Assembly (NCBI RefSeq): GCF_902832845.1
Contig: NZ_CADFDB010000009.1
Location: 248,001-312,000 of the forward strand
Source of the DNA: Burkholderia metallica
GTDB lineage: Bacteria > Pseudomonadota > Gammaproteobacteria > Burkholderiales > Burkholderiaceae
Reading direction: 5' to 3'
Length of the DNA stretch: 64,000 bases
Shown: one piece after another, positions 1 to 9,938 of the stretch
How the letters are laid out: the number at the start of each line of letters is the position of its first letter
Position numbering within the stretch: position 1 is the stretch's first letter
The notes under the pieces: generated by a model
The model's input: the letters and a program-made list of their open reading frames with translations, nothing else
Told to the model about the DNA's origin: nothing
Database searches by the model: none
Position numbers and translations under genes: made by a program

Positions 1-755
1 GCGATCGCGTAGTCGCACGGTTCCGGATCGCCGGGGCCGTTCGACAGGAAGATGCCGTCCGGATTCAGCGCGAGCGCATCTTCCGCGCTCGCCTGGGCCG
101 GCAGCACCGTCACGTGGCAGCCGCGCTCCGCGAGCATGCGCAGGATGTTGTACTTGACGCCGAAATCGTACGCGACGACGCGGTACTTCGGCGCTTCCTG
201 CATGCCGTAGCCGCCTTCGAGGCGCCATTCGGTCTGCTTCCACTCGAACGGCTTCGTGGTCGACACGACCTTCGCGAGATCCATGCCCGCGAGGCCCGGG
301 AACGAGCGCGCGAGCTCGATCGCCTTCGCTGCGTCGTCCGAGCCCGTCAAGATGCAGCCGTTCTGCGCGCCCTTGTCGCGCAGGATGCGGGTCAGCTTGC
401 GGGTGTCGATGCCGGCGATCGCGACGACGCCTTCGTCGCGCAGGTAGTCGCCGAGCGTGCGGTCCATGCGGAAGTTCGATGCGAGCGTGGGCAGATCGCG
501 GATGATCAGGCCGGCGGCATGGACTTTCGTGGCTTCGACGTCTTCGGCGTTGACGCCGACGTTGCCGATATGCGGGTAGGTGAGCGTGACGATCTGGCGC
601 GAGTAGCTCGGATCAGTCAGGATTTCCTGATAGCCGGTGATCGCGGTATTGAACACGACTTCGCCGATCGTGTGGCCTTCGGCCCCGATCGAATAACCAC
701 GAAAGACCGTGCCGTCGGCGAGTGCAAGCAAGGCGGGAGTAAAAGACGGCAACAC
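1..755 (-). CDS. carA: Carbamoyl-phosphate synthase small subunit, 3' part outside window
   Basis: Glutamine amidotransferase subunit of carbamoyl-phosphate synthase, which supplies ammonia for carbamoyl phosphate in arginine and pyrimidine synthesis. About 251 N-terminal residues are visible. They include the N-terminal domain ([20 protein letters not shown]) and the beginning of the class I GATase domain ([15 protein letters not shown]). The catalytic Cys and His/Glu lie beyond the window edge. I place the start at a GTG because AAGGAG sits 7-8 nt upstream and the protein then begins [14 protein letters not shown], as is usual for the family. A strong promoter lies about 230 nt upstream, so the gene has a long leader. 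carB would be expected next, outside the window. Confidence 0.96.
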   Translation of the reverse strand, partial: MLPSFTPALLALADGTVFRGYSIGAEGHTIGEVVFNTAITGYQEILTDPSYSRQIVTLTYPHIGNVGVNAEDVEATKVHAAGLIIRDLPTLASNFRMDRTLGDYLRDEGVVAIAGIDTRKLTRILRDKGAQNGCILTGSDDAAKAIELARSFPGLAGMDLAKVVSTTKPFEWKQTEWRLEGGYGMQEAPKYRVVAYDFGVKYNILRMLAERGCHVTVLPAQASAEDALALNPDGIFLSNGPGDPEPCDYAI

Positions 756-1017
756 GGGAGGCTCCTTGGGGAACACCCTGCTGCCGACCTGTTTACCCTG
801 CCGCGCGAGCGCCGCGCTGCGTGGGCGCGCGTGGTCGCTTGCTGGACGCGGCCTGCGTTGTCGAGACGCGAAACCGGCGCGTGGCGCACGAGGCTTCGCG
901 GCATCGCCCGGCAGGCGGCGTGCGGCGGATGAACGGGATGAATGAGGTAGGCGCTAGGGTGCGAGGTTGATCAGCACAAACTTTCAAATTATAGCCTGAA
1001 AATGGCCCTATCTTCAA
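756..1017 (-). promoter_or_regulatory. carA promoter and long leader
   Basis: On the minus strand TTGAAG (1017..1012) and TATAAT (993..988) are separated by 18 bp, a near-consensus sigma-70 promoter pointing at carA. The predicted transcript has a leader of about 225 nt. This covers most of the 365-bp gap between carA and the MFS gene at 1121. carAB in many bacteria is controlled by pyrimidines and arginine, so a leader this long could carry control. I see no classical attenuator with a T-run in it. Confidence 0.6.
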
Positions 1018-1120
1018 TGGATATGGCCGCCCGATCGTGTGCGCGCCGCGCCCGGCGACGCGGCACGCGCTGCTACGGCCCCGTTTCCGCGGCCGCCCTA
1101 CCCGCCAGCGTACCGCCGGA

Positions 1121-2338
1121 TCAGTCTGTCTGGCCAGCACCGCGCGCCGGCCAGACGTACCAGACCGCACTCGCGAGCTGCAGCGCGAGCAGCACGCCCC
1201 ATGCGGTGAAGTGCGCGACGGCCGGATAGCGGCCGTCGACCGCCGGCCAGTGCGACAGCACCGCGCCGACCCCGATCTGGAACGCGAAGATCAGCAGGAA
1301 GATCACGAGCGTGAGCGTCGTGTTCGCGCGGCCGATCAGGTGCGCGGGGAAATGCCCGGCCATCACCGCGTAGGTCAGGATGCCGACGCCGCCGAACATG
1401 CCGTATGCAGCCCACAGCACGGCCGGCGGCAACGGCACGCGCGCGACGATCGCGGCCTGCGTCGCGACGAACAGCGCCATGCCGACGCCGCAGAACGCGT
1501 ACACGGACACGCCGCGCCGCTCGAGCACGCGCGCGGCGGCGCCGAAGCCGACGCAGCCGGCCATCATCGCGAAGCCGAGCACCGACACGAGGCGTGCGGC
1601 ATGCGCCGCGTCGAACCCCGCGACGTCGCGCAGGTACGGCCCGACCCACAGCGACTGCATCGCGTAGAACACGCCCTGCGTGACGACGGAAAACGACGAG
1701 ATCTTCCAGAACGCGCGGCTGCTCAGGATGTGCCACGTGCCCTTGAACTGGCTGACGAGCCCGCCCTGATGGCGCACCTGCGGCGCTTCCGGCGCGCCGA
1801 GGCCGATCGACGCCGCGACGGCCACCGTCAGCAGCGCGAGGCCGAAACAGATCGCGCGCCAGTTCGTCCAGCCGAGCAGCCAGGTCAGCGGCGAGCCGAC
1901 CATCACGCCGCCCAGGCCGCCCACGGCCATCACGAGGCCGTTGACGAGCGGCAGCCGGCCGACCGGGAAATGCTGCGCGAGCGCCTTGAACGCCGCGCCG
2001 AGACACACCGATACGCCGACGCCGATCAGCAGCCGGCCGACCATCATCGTGCCGAGGCTGTGCGCGGCGCCGAACACGGCCGCGCCGGCGGCCGCGAACA
2101 GCAGCATGCCGGCCGTCACGCGGCGCGGGCCGAAGTGGTCGAGCATCACGCCGGCCGGGATCTGCGCGCCCGCGAAGCCGAGGAAATAGAGACTGGTGAG
2201 CAGGCCGAGATCGGCGGCCGACAACCCGAGCTCGTGCGTGACGAACGGCGCGAAGCCCAGATTGACGCCGCGAAACACATACGACACGAAATACCCGACC
2301 GAAAACAGCGCGAGCACCCTCAGCTGCACCGACGACAT
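1121..2338 (-). CDS. MFS transporter
   Basis: A 405-aa integral inner-membrane protein of the major facilitator superfamily with about 12 hydrophobic segments. The loop after TM2 carries the family motif in the form DHFGPRRV (about residues 67-74), and TM4 starts with GRLLIGVGVS. The protein starts directly with a membrane segment (VLALFSVGYFVSYVFRG) and ends in a short tail. The FRGVNLGFAPF segment and overall shape recall anion:cation or sugar-phosphate type symporters and drug efflux MFS alike, so the substrate cannot be named. It is a single gene between the carA promoter region and mltD. Its own promoter is not obvious in the 156 bp upstream, which contains the mltD terminator. Confidence 0.85.
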   Translation of the reverse strand: MSSVQLRVLALFSVGYFVSYVFRGVNLGFAPFVTHELGLSAADLGLLTSLYFLGFAGAQIPAGVMLDHFGPRRVTAGMLLFAAAGAAVFGAAHSLGTMMVGRLLIGVGVSVCLGAAFKALAQHFPVGRLPLVNGLVMAVGGLGGVMVGSPLTWLLGWTNWRAICFGLALLTVAVAASIGLGAPEAPQVRHQGGLVSQFKGTWHILSSRAFWKISSFSVVTQGVFYAMQSLWVGPYLRDVAGFDAAHAARLVSVLGFAMMAGCVGFGAAARVLERRGVSVYAFCGVGMALFVATQAAIVARVPLPPAVLWAAYGMFGGVGILTYAVMAGHFPAHLIGRANTTLTLVIFLLIFAFQIGVGAVLSHWPAVDGRYPAVAHFTAWGVLLALQLASAVWYVWPARGAGQTD

Positions 2339-2390
2339 CGCTCCCCCTCGTTATTTGAAGACATGCGAAGCGGCGCCCCCGCGCCGCGCG

Positions 2391-2423
2391 CAAACAAAAA
2401 CGCCGTCACCTCGGTGACGGCGT
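2391..2423 (-). terminator. Rho-independent terminator of mltD
   Basis: A perfect 11-bp stem (ACGCCGTCACC at 2400..2410 and GGTGACGGCGT at 2413..2423) with a 2-nt gap is followed on the minus strand by a T-rich run (2391..2399). It lies about 70 bp after the mltD stop codon. Confidence 0.85.
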
Positions 2424-2494
2424 TCGTCGCATTTCGTCGGATGATAGCGCAATCGCGCGAACCGGTCCGGCCGCACGATGCGTTCGCGACCGTA

Positions 2495-4069
2495 TTACTT
2501 CTTCTTGCCCTTGTGCGCGGCGGCCTTGGCCGGTGCCGCTTTCGCGGGCGCCGCCTTCGCCGATTTGGCCGCCGGTTTCGCCGCGCCGCGCTTCGCGCCG
2601 TGCGACTTGCCGCCCACCGTCAGGCTCGCGCGCTCGATGCGCGCGCCGCCGGCCGACGTCGCGATCCGCTCCGGGCCGGGCTCCGCCGGCACCGAACGGC
2701 CGACCGGCACGTGCAGCACGAGCGCCTGGCCCGGCATCGCGAGATCGCGGTGCGTGCGGTTCCACGCCTTGAGCTGGCCGACCGACACGCCGTAGCGGCC
2801 GGCGATCGCCGCCATCGACTGCTTGCGGCGCACGCGGATCAGCATCTTGCGCGTGTCGGGGACGTCGGGTTCCATCGCGAGCGCGCCGTTTTCGGCGACG
2901 TCGGCGCTGATGTCCTCGTCGTCGTCATCGCCGCGCGGCACGACGATCGTCGAGCCCGGCTTCAGGCGCATGCCGGCCGGAATCTTGTTGATCGACATCA
3001 GCGTATCGGCGTCCACGCCGATCTTCTCGGCGATCGCGGCCGGCCGTGCGCGCTCGCTGACCGTATAGGTGGTCCACGACGACAGCTGGCCGTTGTACGC
3101 CTTCAGGTTCTTCTCGAACGCCGACGCGTTGTCGAACGGCAGCAGGATCTGCGGCTCGGTCGCGCCGAGGATCACCGGCTTCGAGAACGACGGGTTCAGC
3201 GAGCGGAATTCGTCGAGCGACAGGTTCGCGAGCTTCGCGGCGACCGCCACGTCGATGTCGCGCGACGTCGTGACCGTCACGAAATACGGGTGGTTCGGGA
3301 TGTCCGGCAGCGTCAGCCCATACTGCTGCGGGCTCGCGATGATGTTCTTCACCGCCTGCAGCTTCGGCACGTAGTTGCGCGTCTCGTTCGGCATCCGCAG
3401 GCTCTGGTAGTCGGTCGGCAGGCCGGCCGCCTGGTTGCGCGCGATCGCGCGCTGCACGTTGCCCTCGCCCCAGTTGTACGCGGCGAGCGCCAGGTACCAG
3501 TCGCCGAACATGTCATGCAGGCGCGACAGGTAGTCGAGCGCGGCGCTCGTCGACGCGAGCACGTCGCGGCGCTCGTCCTGCCACATGTTGCGCTTCAGGT
3601 TGTACGTGCGGCCCGTGCCGGGCATGAACTGCCACATGCCGGCCGCCTTCGCGACCGACAGCGCCTGCGGGTTGTACGCGGACTCGATGAACGGCAGCAG
3701 CGCGAGCTCGGTCGGCATGTGACGCGCCTCGAGCTCCTCGACGATGTGGTACAGGTACTTCTGCGAGCGCTCGGTCATGCGCTGCACGTAATCGGGCCGC
3801 TGCGTGTACCAGGTCGTCTGCATGTCGACGAGGTCGCTCTGCAGGTCGGGCATCTGGAAACCGCGGCGGATGCGCCCCCAGAGATCGGAGTCGGCACTGG
3901 TCAGGTCGCCGACGGATTGCTTGTCGACGTCGACAGTTTCTTTGGCGGTGGCTGATTTACGGAGGTAGTTGGACGTCGCCTGCGAATCGGCGGCGTTGTT
4001 GGCGACAGGCGGCTGGCTCGCACAAGCGGCGAGCAACAGCACCACCATCGCACTCAATATAAGTCGCAT
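2495..4069 (-). CDS. mltD: Membrane-bound lytic murein transglycosylase D
   Basis: Outer-membrane-anchored lipoprotein that cleaves peptidoglycan glycan strands to 1,6-anhydromuropeptides. The lipobox LLLAAC puts the lipidated Cys at residue 16. The SLT (Goose-lysozyme-like) domain spans roughly residues 110-230, with the catalytic Glu in LLPFIES (about Glu129) and the conserved AAGMWQFMPGTGR stretch. Two LysM-like peptidoglycan-binding modules follow (about residues 325-375 and 410-460). The C-terminus is an Ala/Lys-rich basic tail ending HKGKKK, which is unusual compared with E. coli MltD. It is 524 aa long and transcribed from its own promoter. Its position beside gloB matches the enterobacterial mltD-gloB neighbourhood. 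Confidence 0.95.
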   Translation of the reverse strand: MRLILSAMVVLLLAACASQPPVANNAADSQATSNYLRKSATAKETVDVDKQSVGDLTSADSDLWGRIRRGFQMPDLQSDLVDMQTTWYTQRPDYVQRMTERSQKYLYHIVEELEARHMPTELALLPFIESAYNPQALSVAKAAGMWQFMPGTGRTYNLKRNMWQDERRDVLASTSAALDYLSRLHDMFGDWYLALAAYNWGEGNVQRAIARNQAAGLPTDYQSLRMPNETRNYVPKLQAVKNIIASPQQYGLTLPDIPNHPYFVTVTTSRDIDVAVAAKLANLSLDEFRSLNPSFSKPVILGATEPQILLPFDNASAFEKNLKAYNGQLSSWTTYTVSERARPAAIAEKIGVDADTLMSINKIPAGMRLKPGSTIVVPRGDDDDEDISADVAENGALAMEPDVPDTRKMLIRVRRKQSMAAIAGRYGVSVGQLKAWNRTHRDLAMPGQALVLHVPVGRSVPAEPGPERIATSAGGARIERASLTVGGKSHGAKRGAAKPAAKSAKAAPAKAAPAKAAAHKGKKK

Positions 4070-4106
4070 GAAAATCTCGGCTTCCGACGGCTGGAAATTG
4101 CAGGCG

Positions 4107-4135
4107 ATACTACGGAAGTGCGTGCTTCACGTCAA
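4107..4135 (-). promoter_or_regulatory. mltD promoter
   Basis: On the minus strand TTGACG (4135..4130) and TAGTAT (4112..4107) are separated by 17 bp, a good sigma-70 promoter whose start site would fall about 30 nt upstream of the mltD start codon. Confidence 0.7.
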
Positions 4136-4220
4136 TAAAAACACCGAAAACTCAGCGAAATCCTACATTTGGAGCAATTTTTACAGACACCGCTTGAGCT
4201 TTGGAGTCCTCCGGAAATCA

Positions 4221-5027
4221 TCATCGGAACCGGTTTTTCCACTCGCGCATCAGCGTGAACGCCGTCAGACGATCCGGCACCGTTTCGTGCAGCTCGGCCT
4301 CGAGCGTCGCGCGGATCGCGTCGCTGTCGGCCCGCATGAACGGGTTAACGGCACGCTCATGCGCAATCGTAGTGGGCAGCGTCGGCACGCCGCGCGCGCG
4401 CAGCGCCTGCGCGTCGTCGCGCCACGCGGCGAGCGCCGCATTGCCGGGGTCGCAGGCCAGCGCGAAGCGGATGTTGGACAGCGTGTATTCGTGTGCGCAA
4501 TGCACGCGCGTGTCGCCCGGCAGCGCCGCGAGCGCGTCGAGCGACGCGAGCATCTGCGCGGGCGTGCCTTCGAACAGGCGGCCGCAGCCGCACGAGAACA
4601 GCGTATCGCCGCAGAACACGTGCGGCACCGCGTTGCGCTGGCCGGCCGCCTGGAAATAGGCGATGTGGCCGCGGGTGTGACCGGGCACGTCGAGCACGTC
4701 GAAGGCGACGTCGGGCGCGTCGAGCGTCACGCGCGCACCGCCGGCCAGCGGCTGCGTGACCACGCCGATCGCCTCGGCCGCGGGGCCGTAAACGGCGAGC
4801 GGCGCCTCGTCCGGTTGGGTATCGCGCAGTGCCGCGACACCGCCGACGTGGTCGGCGTGATGGTGCGTGAGTAAAATAGCGGTCAACCGCCAGCCGCGTT
4901 CCGCAAGAACCCGGCGCACCGGCGCGGCTTCACCCGGATCGACGGCGATCGCATCGCGGCCGTCCGAGACGAGCCAGATATAGTTGTCATCGAATGCCGG
5001 AACCGGCACGTATTCCAGCTCGTTCAT
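4221..5027 (-). CDS. gloB: Hydroxyacylglutathione hydrolase (glyoxalase II)
   Basis: Hydrolyses S-D-lactoylglutathione to D-lactate and glutathione, the second step of methylglyoxal detoxification in the cytosol. The 268-aa protein has the metallo-beta-lactamase fold with the binuclear metal motif THHHADHVGG (around residues 54-63), the second ligand site PGHTRGHIAYF, the FCGDTLFSCGCGRLFEGT stretch and CAHEYTLSN near the C-terminus, all typical of GloB. The start at MNELEYVPVPAFDDNYIW matches the family. The gene is divergent from the methyltransferase at 5046 with only 18 bp between them. A TATAAT on the minus strand (5066..5061) lies inside the first codons of that neighbour and is a plausible -10 for gloB, so the two promoters must overlap. 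Confidence 0.96.
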   Translation of the reverse strand: MNELEYVPVPAFDDNYIWLVSDGRDAIAVDPGEAAPVRRVLAERGWRLTAILLTHHHADHVGGVAALRDTQPDEAPLAVYGPAAEAIGVVTQPLAGGARVTLDAPDVAFDVLDVPGHTRGHIAYFQAAGQRNAVPHVFCGDTLFSCGCGRLFEGTPAQMLASLDALAALPGDTRVHCAHEYTLSNIRFALACDPGNAALAAWRDDAQALRARGVPTLPTTIAHERAVNPFMRADSDAIRATLEAELHETVPDRLTAFTLMREWKNRFR

Positions 5028-5045
5028 AGGCGCGCAATCATCGTT

Positions 5046-5858
5046 ATGTCTGACCGTCAAATTATAGACTGGCCCGCCTGGACCGACTCGCCGCCCGGCC
5101 GCTACGTGCTGGGCTGGGAACAGGCGCAGCTCGACCGGATCGTGTCCGACGTCTTCGGGTTCCACGCGCTGCAGCTCGGCCTGCCGCAGCTCGACGCGCT
5201 GCGCGAGAACCGCATGCCGTATCGCGGCCTCGTGCTCGATCCGGCGAGCGGCGCGAGCGCGCCGTACCAGTATCCGTGGGCGCGCGACGCGCATGCGCCC
5301 GAGCACGCGCCGGACGGCCGCAGCACGACCTGGTGCGACCTGCTCGACCTGCCGTTCGAGTCGCAGAGCGTCGACCTGATCGTGATGCCGCACACGCTCG
5401 AATTCACGTCCGATCCGCACCGCCTGCTGCGCGAGGCCGAGCGCGTGCTGATGCCGGAAGGCCAGCTCGTGATCACCGGCTTCAATTCGCTCAGCCTGTG
5501 GGGCATGCGGCAATCGTTCGGGCGCATGGCGAACCGCCCGTTCGTGCCGGCCACGCGCGACCAGATCGCGTTCATCCGGCTGAAGGACTGGATCAAGCTG
5601 CTCGGCTTCGACCTCGAACGCGGCCGTTTCGGCTGCTACCGCCCGCCGCTCGCCACCGACCAGTGGCTGGCCCGCTACGGCTTCATGGAAGCCGCCGGCG
5701 ACCGCTGGTGGCCGATCTTCGGCGCCGTCTACATGGTGACGGCCGTCAAGCGCGTGCGCGGCATGCGCCTCGTCGGCCAGATCCGGATGAAGAAGCCCGT
5801 GCTCGCTCCGGGCCTGACGCCGGCGGCCTCCCCGACCACCCATCAAGAACATTCATGA
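5046..5858 (+). CDS. Class I SAM-dependent methyltransferase, YafS-like
   Basis: A 270-aa protein of the Methyltransf_11 type. The usual nucleotide-binding glycine motif is only loosely present ([19 protein letters not shown]), but the post-I acidic and motif IV region [24 protein letters not shown] and the motif VI region [20 protein letters not shown] are clear. The acceptor is not known. It overlaps rnhA by 4 bp (ATGA), so the two are co-translated. The neighbours gloB, rnhA, dnaQ and mltD are the same set that surrounds yafS in E. coli, which supports orthology. It begins 18 bp from the divergent gloB start. Confidence 0.85.
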   Translation: MSDRQIIDWPAWTDSPPGRYVLGWEQAQLDRIVSDVFGFHALQLGLPQLDALRENRMPYRGLVLDPASGASAPYQYPWARDAHAPEHAPDGRSTTWCDLLDLPFESQSVDLIVMPHTLEFTSDPHRLLREAERVLMPEGQLVITGFNSLSLWGMRQSFGRMANRPFVPATRDQIAFIRLKDWIKLLGFDLERGRFGCYRPPLATDQWLARYGFMEAAGDRWWPIFGAVYMVTAVKRVRGMRLVGQIRMKKPVLAPGLTPAASPTTHQEHS

Positions 5859-6298
5859 CAATCGACACCATCGACATCTATACCGACGGCGCCTGCAAGG
5901 GCAACCCCGGCCCCGGCGGCTGGGGCGCACTGATGCGCTACGGCGACAAGGAGAAGGAACTGTTCGGCGGCGAGCCGAACACCACCAACAACCGCATGGA
6001 GCTGATGGGCGTGATCGCCGCGCTCGAAGCGCTGAAGCGGCCGTGCCAGGTCGTCGTGCATACCGACTCGCAATACGTGCAGAAAGGCATCAGCGAGTGG
6101 ATCCACGGCTGGAAGAAGAAAGGCTGGGTCACCGCCGCGAAGACGCCGGTGAAGAACGCCGACCTGTGGAAGCGGCTCGACGCGCTCGTCGCGCAGCACG
6201 AGGTCGAGTGGCGCTGGGTCAAGGGCCACGCCGGCCATCCGGAAAACGAGCGCGCGGACGCGCTCGCGAATCGCGGCGTCGAATCGCTCACGGCCTGA
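5855..6298 (+). CDS. rnhA: Ribonuclease HI
   Basis: Endonuclease that degrades the RNA strand of RNA-DNA hybrids, removing R-loops and primers. The 147-aa protein has all four catalytic acidic residues: Asp11 in [16 protein letters not shown], Glu49 in NNRMEL, Asp71 in HTDSQYV and Asp135 in ADALANRG, together with the basic handle region (HGWKKKGWV). Its length equals the family norm. The ATG overlaps the upstream methyltransferase stop codon, and dnaQ follows after 38 bp, a very widely conserved pair. Confidence 0.98.
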   Translation: MTIDTIDIYTDGACKGNPGPGGWGALMRYGDKEKELFGGEPNTTNNRMELMGVIAALEALKRPCQVVVHTDSQYVQKGISEWIHGWKKKGWVTAAKTPVKNADLWKRLDALVAQHEVEWRWVKGHAGHPENERADALANRGVESLTA

Positions 6299-6336
6299 AC
6301 GCGGGCCGCTCCCCTGTTTCCTACGTATTTCCCGAC

Positions 6337-7071
6337 ATGCGCCAGATCATTCTCGATACCGAAACCACCGGCCTGAACGCCCGCACGGGCGACCGCCTCA
6401 TCGAAATCGGCTGCGTCGAGCTGCTGAACCGGCGGCTCACCGGCAACAACCTGCACTTCTACGTTAACCCCGAGCGCGACAGCGATCCGGGCGCGCTGGC
6501 AGTGCACGGCCTCACGACCGAATTCCTCAGCGACAAGCCGAAATTCGCGGAAGTCGCCAACCAGATCCTCGACTTCGTGAAGGGCGCCGAGCTGATCATC
6601 CACAACGCGCCGTTCGACCTGGGCTTTCTCGACGCCGAATTCGCGCGGCTCGGCATGCCGCCGTTCACCGAACATTGCGGCGGCGTGATCGACACGCTGG
6701 TGCAGGCCAAGCAGATGTTCCCCGGCAAGCGCAACTCGCTCGACGCGCTGTGCGACCGCTTCGGCATCAGCAACGCGCACCGCACGCTGCACGGCGCACT
6801 GCTCGACTCGGAGCTGCTCGCCGAGGTGTATCTGGCGATGACGCGCGGCCAGGACAGCCTCGTGATCGACATGCTCGACGACGCGGGCGCCGACGGCGGC
6901 GCGGGGAACGGCCAGCGCGTGTCGCTCACGGCGCTCGACCTGATCGTGCTGGCCCCGAGCGACGACGAACTCGCCGCGCACCAGGCGCAGCTCGACGAGC
7001 TCGACAAGTCGGTCAAGGGCACCTGCGTGTGGCGCCAGTCGGCCGAGCAGGACGCCGCCGAAGCGGCCTGA
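6337..7071 (+). CDS. dnaQ: DNA polymerase III epsilon subunit (proofreading exonuclease)
   Basis: The 3'-5' proofreading exonuclease of the replicative polymerase. The DEDDh exonuclease motifs are visible: Exo I LDTETTG (Asp7, Glu9), Exo II NAPFDLGFLD, and Exo III HRTLHGALLDSELLAEVY carrying the His and Asp. The start at MRQIILDTETTG is the usual one. The last 60 residues are a linker and the alpha-binding tail (LDLIVLAPSDDELAAHQAQL...CVWR). It is 244 aa long, co-directional with rnhA and 38 bp downstream of it. Confidence 0.97.
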   Translation: MRQIILDTETTGLNARTGDRLIEIGCVELLNRRLTGNNLHFYVNPERDSDPGALAVHGLTTEFLSDKPKFAEVANQILDFVKGAELIIHNAPFDLGFLDAEFARLGMPPFTEHCGGVIDTLVQAKQMFPGKRNSLDALCDRFGISNAHRTLHGALLDSELLAEVYLAMTRGQDSLVIDMLDDAGADGGAGNGQRVSLTALDLIVLAPSDDELAAHQAQLDELDKSVKGTCVWRQSAEQDAAEAA

Positions 7072-7087
7072 TGCGCCGCGGCCGCGC

Positions 7088-7959
<872 letters not shown>

Positions 7960-9450
7960 ATGACCTTGACCGCAACACACGTCAGCCCGACCGCTGCCTC
8001 TTCCACCGCTTCGCCGTCCGGCAAAGCCCCGCTCGCCGCGGACGACATCACTGTCGTCGACCAGAGCCTCCTCAAGCGCGCCGTCAGCGCCATGGCCATC
8101 GGCAATGCGATGGAATGGTTCGACTTCGGCGTCTACAGCTACATCGCCGTCACGCTCGGCAAGGTGTTCTTCCCGTCCAGCAGCCCGTCCGCGCAGTTGC
8201 TCGCCACCTTCGGCACGTTCGCGGCCGCGTTCCTCGTGCGCCCGCTCGGCGGCATGGTGTTCGGCCCGCTCGGCGACCGCATCGGCCGCCAGCGCGTGCT
8301 CGCCGCCACGATGATCATGATGGCCGCCGGCACCTTTGCGATCGGCCTGATCCCGAGCTACGCGTCGATCGGCATCATGGCGCCCGTGCTGCTGCTCGTC
8401 GCCCGCCTCGTGCAGGGCTTCTCGACCGGCGGCGAATACGGCGGCGCGGCCACCTTCATCGCCGAATTCTCGACCGACAAGCGCCGCGGCTTCATGGGCA
8501 GCTTCCTCGAGTTCGGCACGCTGATCGGCTACGTGATGGGCGCAGGCGTCGTCGCGCTGCTCACCGCGTCGCTGTCGCAGGAAGCGCTGCTGTCGTGGGG
8601 CTGGCGCGTGCCGTTCCTGATCGCGGGCCCGCTCGGCCTGATCGGTCTGTACATCCGGATGAAGCTGGAAGAAACGCCCGCGTTCAAGCGCCAGGCCGAA
8701 GAGCGCGAAGCGCAGGACAAGGCCGTGCCGAAGGCGCGCTTTCGCGACACGCTGATGCGCAACTGGCGTGCGCTGCTGCTGTGCGTCGGCCTCGTGCTGA
8801 TCTTCAACGTAACCGACTACATGGTGCTGTCGTACCTGCCGAGCTTCATGTCGTCGACGCTGCACTTCGACGAATCGCACAGCCTCGTGCTCGTGCTGAT
8901 CGTGATGGTGCTGATGATGCCGCTGACGCTCGCCGCCGGCCGCCTGTCGGACAAGGTCGGCCGCAAGCCGGTGATGCTCGCGGGCTGCGTCGGCCTGCTC
9001 GTGCTGTCGATCCCGTCGCTGCTGCTGATCCATACGGGCACCACGGCCTCGGTGTTCGGCGGCCTGCTGATCCTCGGCGTGCTGCTGTCGTGCTTCACCG
9101 GCGTGATGCCGTCGGCACTGCCGGCGCTGTTCCCGACCGAAATCCGCTACGGCGCGCTAGCGATCGGCTTCAACGTGTCGGTGTCGCTGTTCGGCGGCAC
9201 GACGCCGCTCGTGACCGCGTGGCTCGTCGACGTCACGCACAACCTGATGATGCCCGCGTACTACATGATGGGCGCCGCCGTGATCGGCATCGTGTCGGTC
9301 GTCGCGCTCGCGGAAACCGCGCGCCAGCCGCTGAAGGGCTCGCCGCCGGCCGTCGCGACGCGCCGCGAAGCCCATCAGCTCGTGCGCCAGTTGCGCGAAC
9401 AGGACGACGATTCCGACGTGTACGGCGTCGCAACGCCGGCGCGCGCCTGA
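7960..9450 (+). CDS. proP: ProP-like MHS family MFS symporter
   Basis: A 496-aa inner-membrane proton symporter of the metabolite:H+ symporter family, most like the proline/glycine-betaine transporter ProP. Family signatures are AIGNAMEWFDFGVYSYIAV at the end of the N-terminal tail, RPLGGMVFGPLGDRIGRQRV in loop 2-3 and GFSTGGEYGGAATFIAEF in TM4-5. The mid loop (residues about 245-270) is charged, and the C-terminal cytoplasmic tail is short and acidic (LREQDDDSDVYG), without the long coiled coil of osmosensory E. coli ProP. The ATG follows AAGGAG by only 3 nt, so a start further upstream is possible. The substrate could also be another zwitterion or organic acid. Confidence 0.82.
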   Translation: MTLTATHVSPTAASSTASPSGKAPLAADDITVVDQSLLKRAVSAMAIGNAMEWFDFGVYSYIAVTLGKVFFPSSSPSAQLLATFGTFAAAFLVRPLGGMVFGPLGDRIGRQRVLAATMIMMAAGTFAIGLIPSYASIGIMAPVLLLVARLVQGFSTGGEYGGAATFIAEFSTDKRRGFMGSFLEFGTLIGYVMGAGVVALLTASLSQEALLSWGWRVPFLIAGPLGLIGLYIRMKLEETPAFKRQAEEREAQDKAVPKARFRDTLMRNWRALLLCVGLVLIFNVTDYMVLSYLPSFMSSTLHFDESHSLVLVLIVMVLMMPLTLAAGRLSDKVGRKPVMLAGCVGLLVLSIPSLLLIHTGTTASVFGGLLILGVLLSCFTGVMPSALPALFPTEIRYGALAIGFNVSVSLFGGTTPLVTAWLVDVTHNLMMPAYYMMGAAVIGIVSVVALAETARQPLKGSPPAVATRREAHQLVRQLREQDDDSDVYGVATPARA

Positions 9451-9467
9451 GCGTCGCCAAAGAAAAA

Positions 9468-9538
9468 GCCCCGGCCGAAGCCGGGGCCCGATCGAACCCG
9501 ATCCGCCCGACCGGCTTGCGCCGGCCGGGCATTTTTTT
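9468..9538 (+). terminator. Double terminator after the proP-like gene
   Basis: Two consecutive hairpins follow the stop codon. The first (GCCCCGGC 9468..9475 with GCCGGGGC 9480..9487, CGAA loop) is flanked by an A-run. The second (9505..9515 with 9520..9530, one mismatch, TTGC loop) is followed by seven Ts at 9532..9538 and is a standard intrinsic terminator. Confidence 0.88.
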
Positions 9539-9559
9539 ATCCATGCGCCGCGAGCCGCT

Positions 9560-9757
9560 TCATGCCTGCGCTTCGCAGTGACGGCAGAAAATCAGCGCCC
9601 GCGAGCGCGACACGGCGGCCTGCGCACCGCGCGCCGCGACGATCAGCCCGATCTGACCGAGATTGAAATCGCGCTCGACCATCAACTGCGTCAGCGCGGC
9701 AAGCGGCAACACGACGGACGGGTGGTACAGGCTCGATTCGATCAGGTCTTTCATCAT
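9560..9757 (-). CDS. Small conserved-looking protein of unknown function
   Basis: A 65-aa protein (or 64 aa from the second of two adjacent ATGs) with GGAG 3-6 nt upstream. It has an amphipathic N-terminal part (KDLIESSLYHPSVVLPLAAL), a middle resembling a short helical pair (RDFNLGQIGLIVAARGAQAA) and a C-terminal CxxC (FCRHC). I do not recognise the family. The codon usage matches its neighbours, and the gene stands alone between the proP terminator and a GST gene, both ends being free of overlaps, which supports a real gene. Confidence 0.5.
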   Translation of the reverse strand: MMKDLIESSLYHPSVVLPLAALTQLMVERDFNLGQIGLIVAARGAQAAVSRSRALIFCRHCEAQA

Positions 9758-9938
9758 CGGCTCCATCAGGCAATGCATGATTCGATGGAGTGGATTCTAG
9801 GGACCGGGCGCTTGCGGATAAACAGCGCGAATGCGAAGTCACTTGTCGGCCGCCGCGAACAATCGGCGGCGGCTTGCCGGACCACGCGCGGCGACCGACG
9901 GCGCGCGGCGCGCGGAGTGCCCTCGCCCCTGCCTGCGC

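Noticed and set aside
1037-3955. A 972-codon open frame on the plus strand opposite the MFS and mltD genes
   Set aside because: It is made of His/Arg/Ala-rich low-complexity sequence, the usual antisense shadow in a genome with very high GC. The minus-strand genes have clear family motifs and a signal peptide.
5028-5852. N-terminal extension of gloB by about 275 codons
   Set aside because: The extension overlaps the whole methyltransferase gene in antisense, is rich in His/Arg and has no family similarity. GloB normally starts at MNELEYV.
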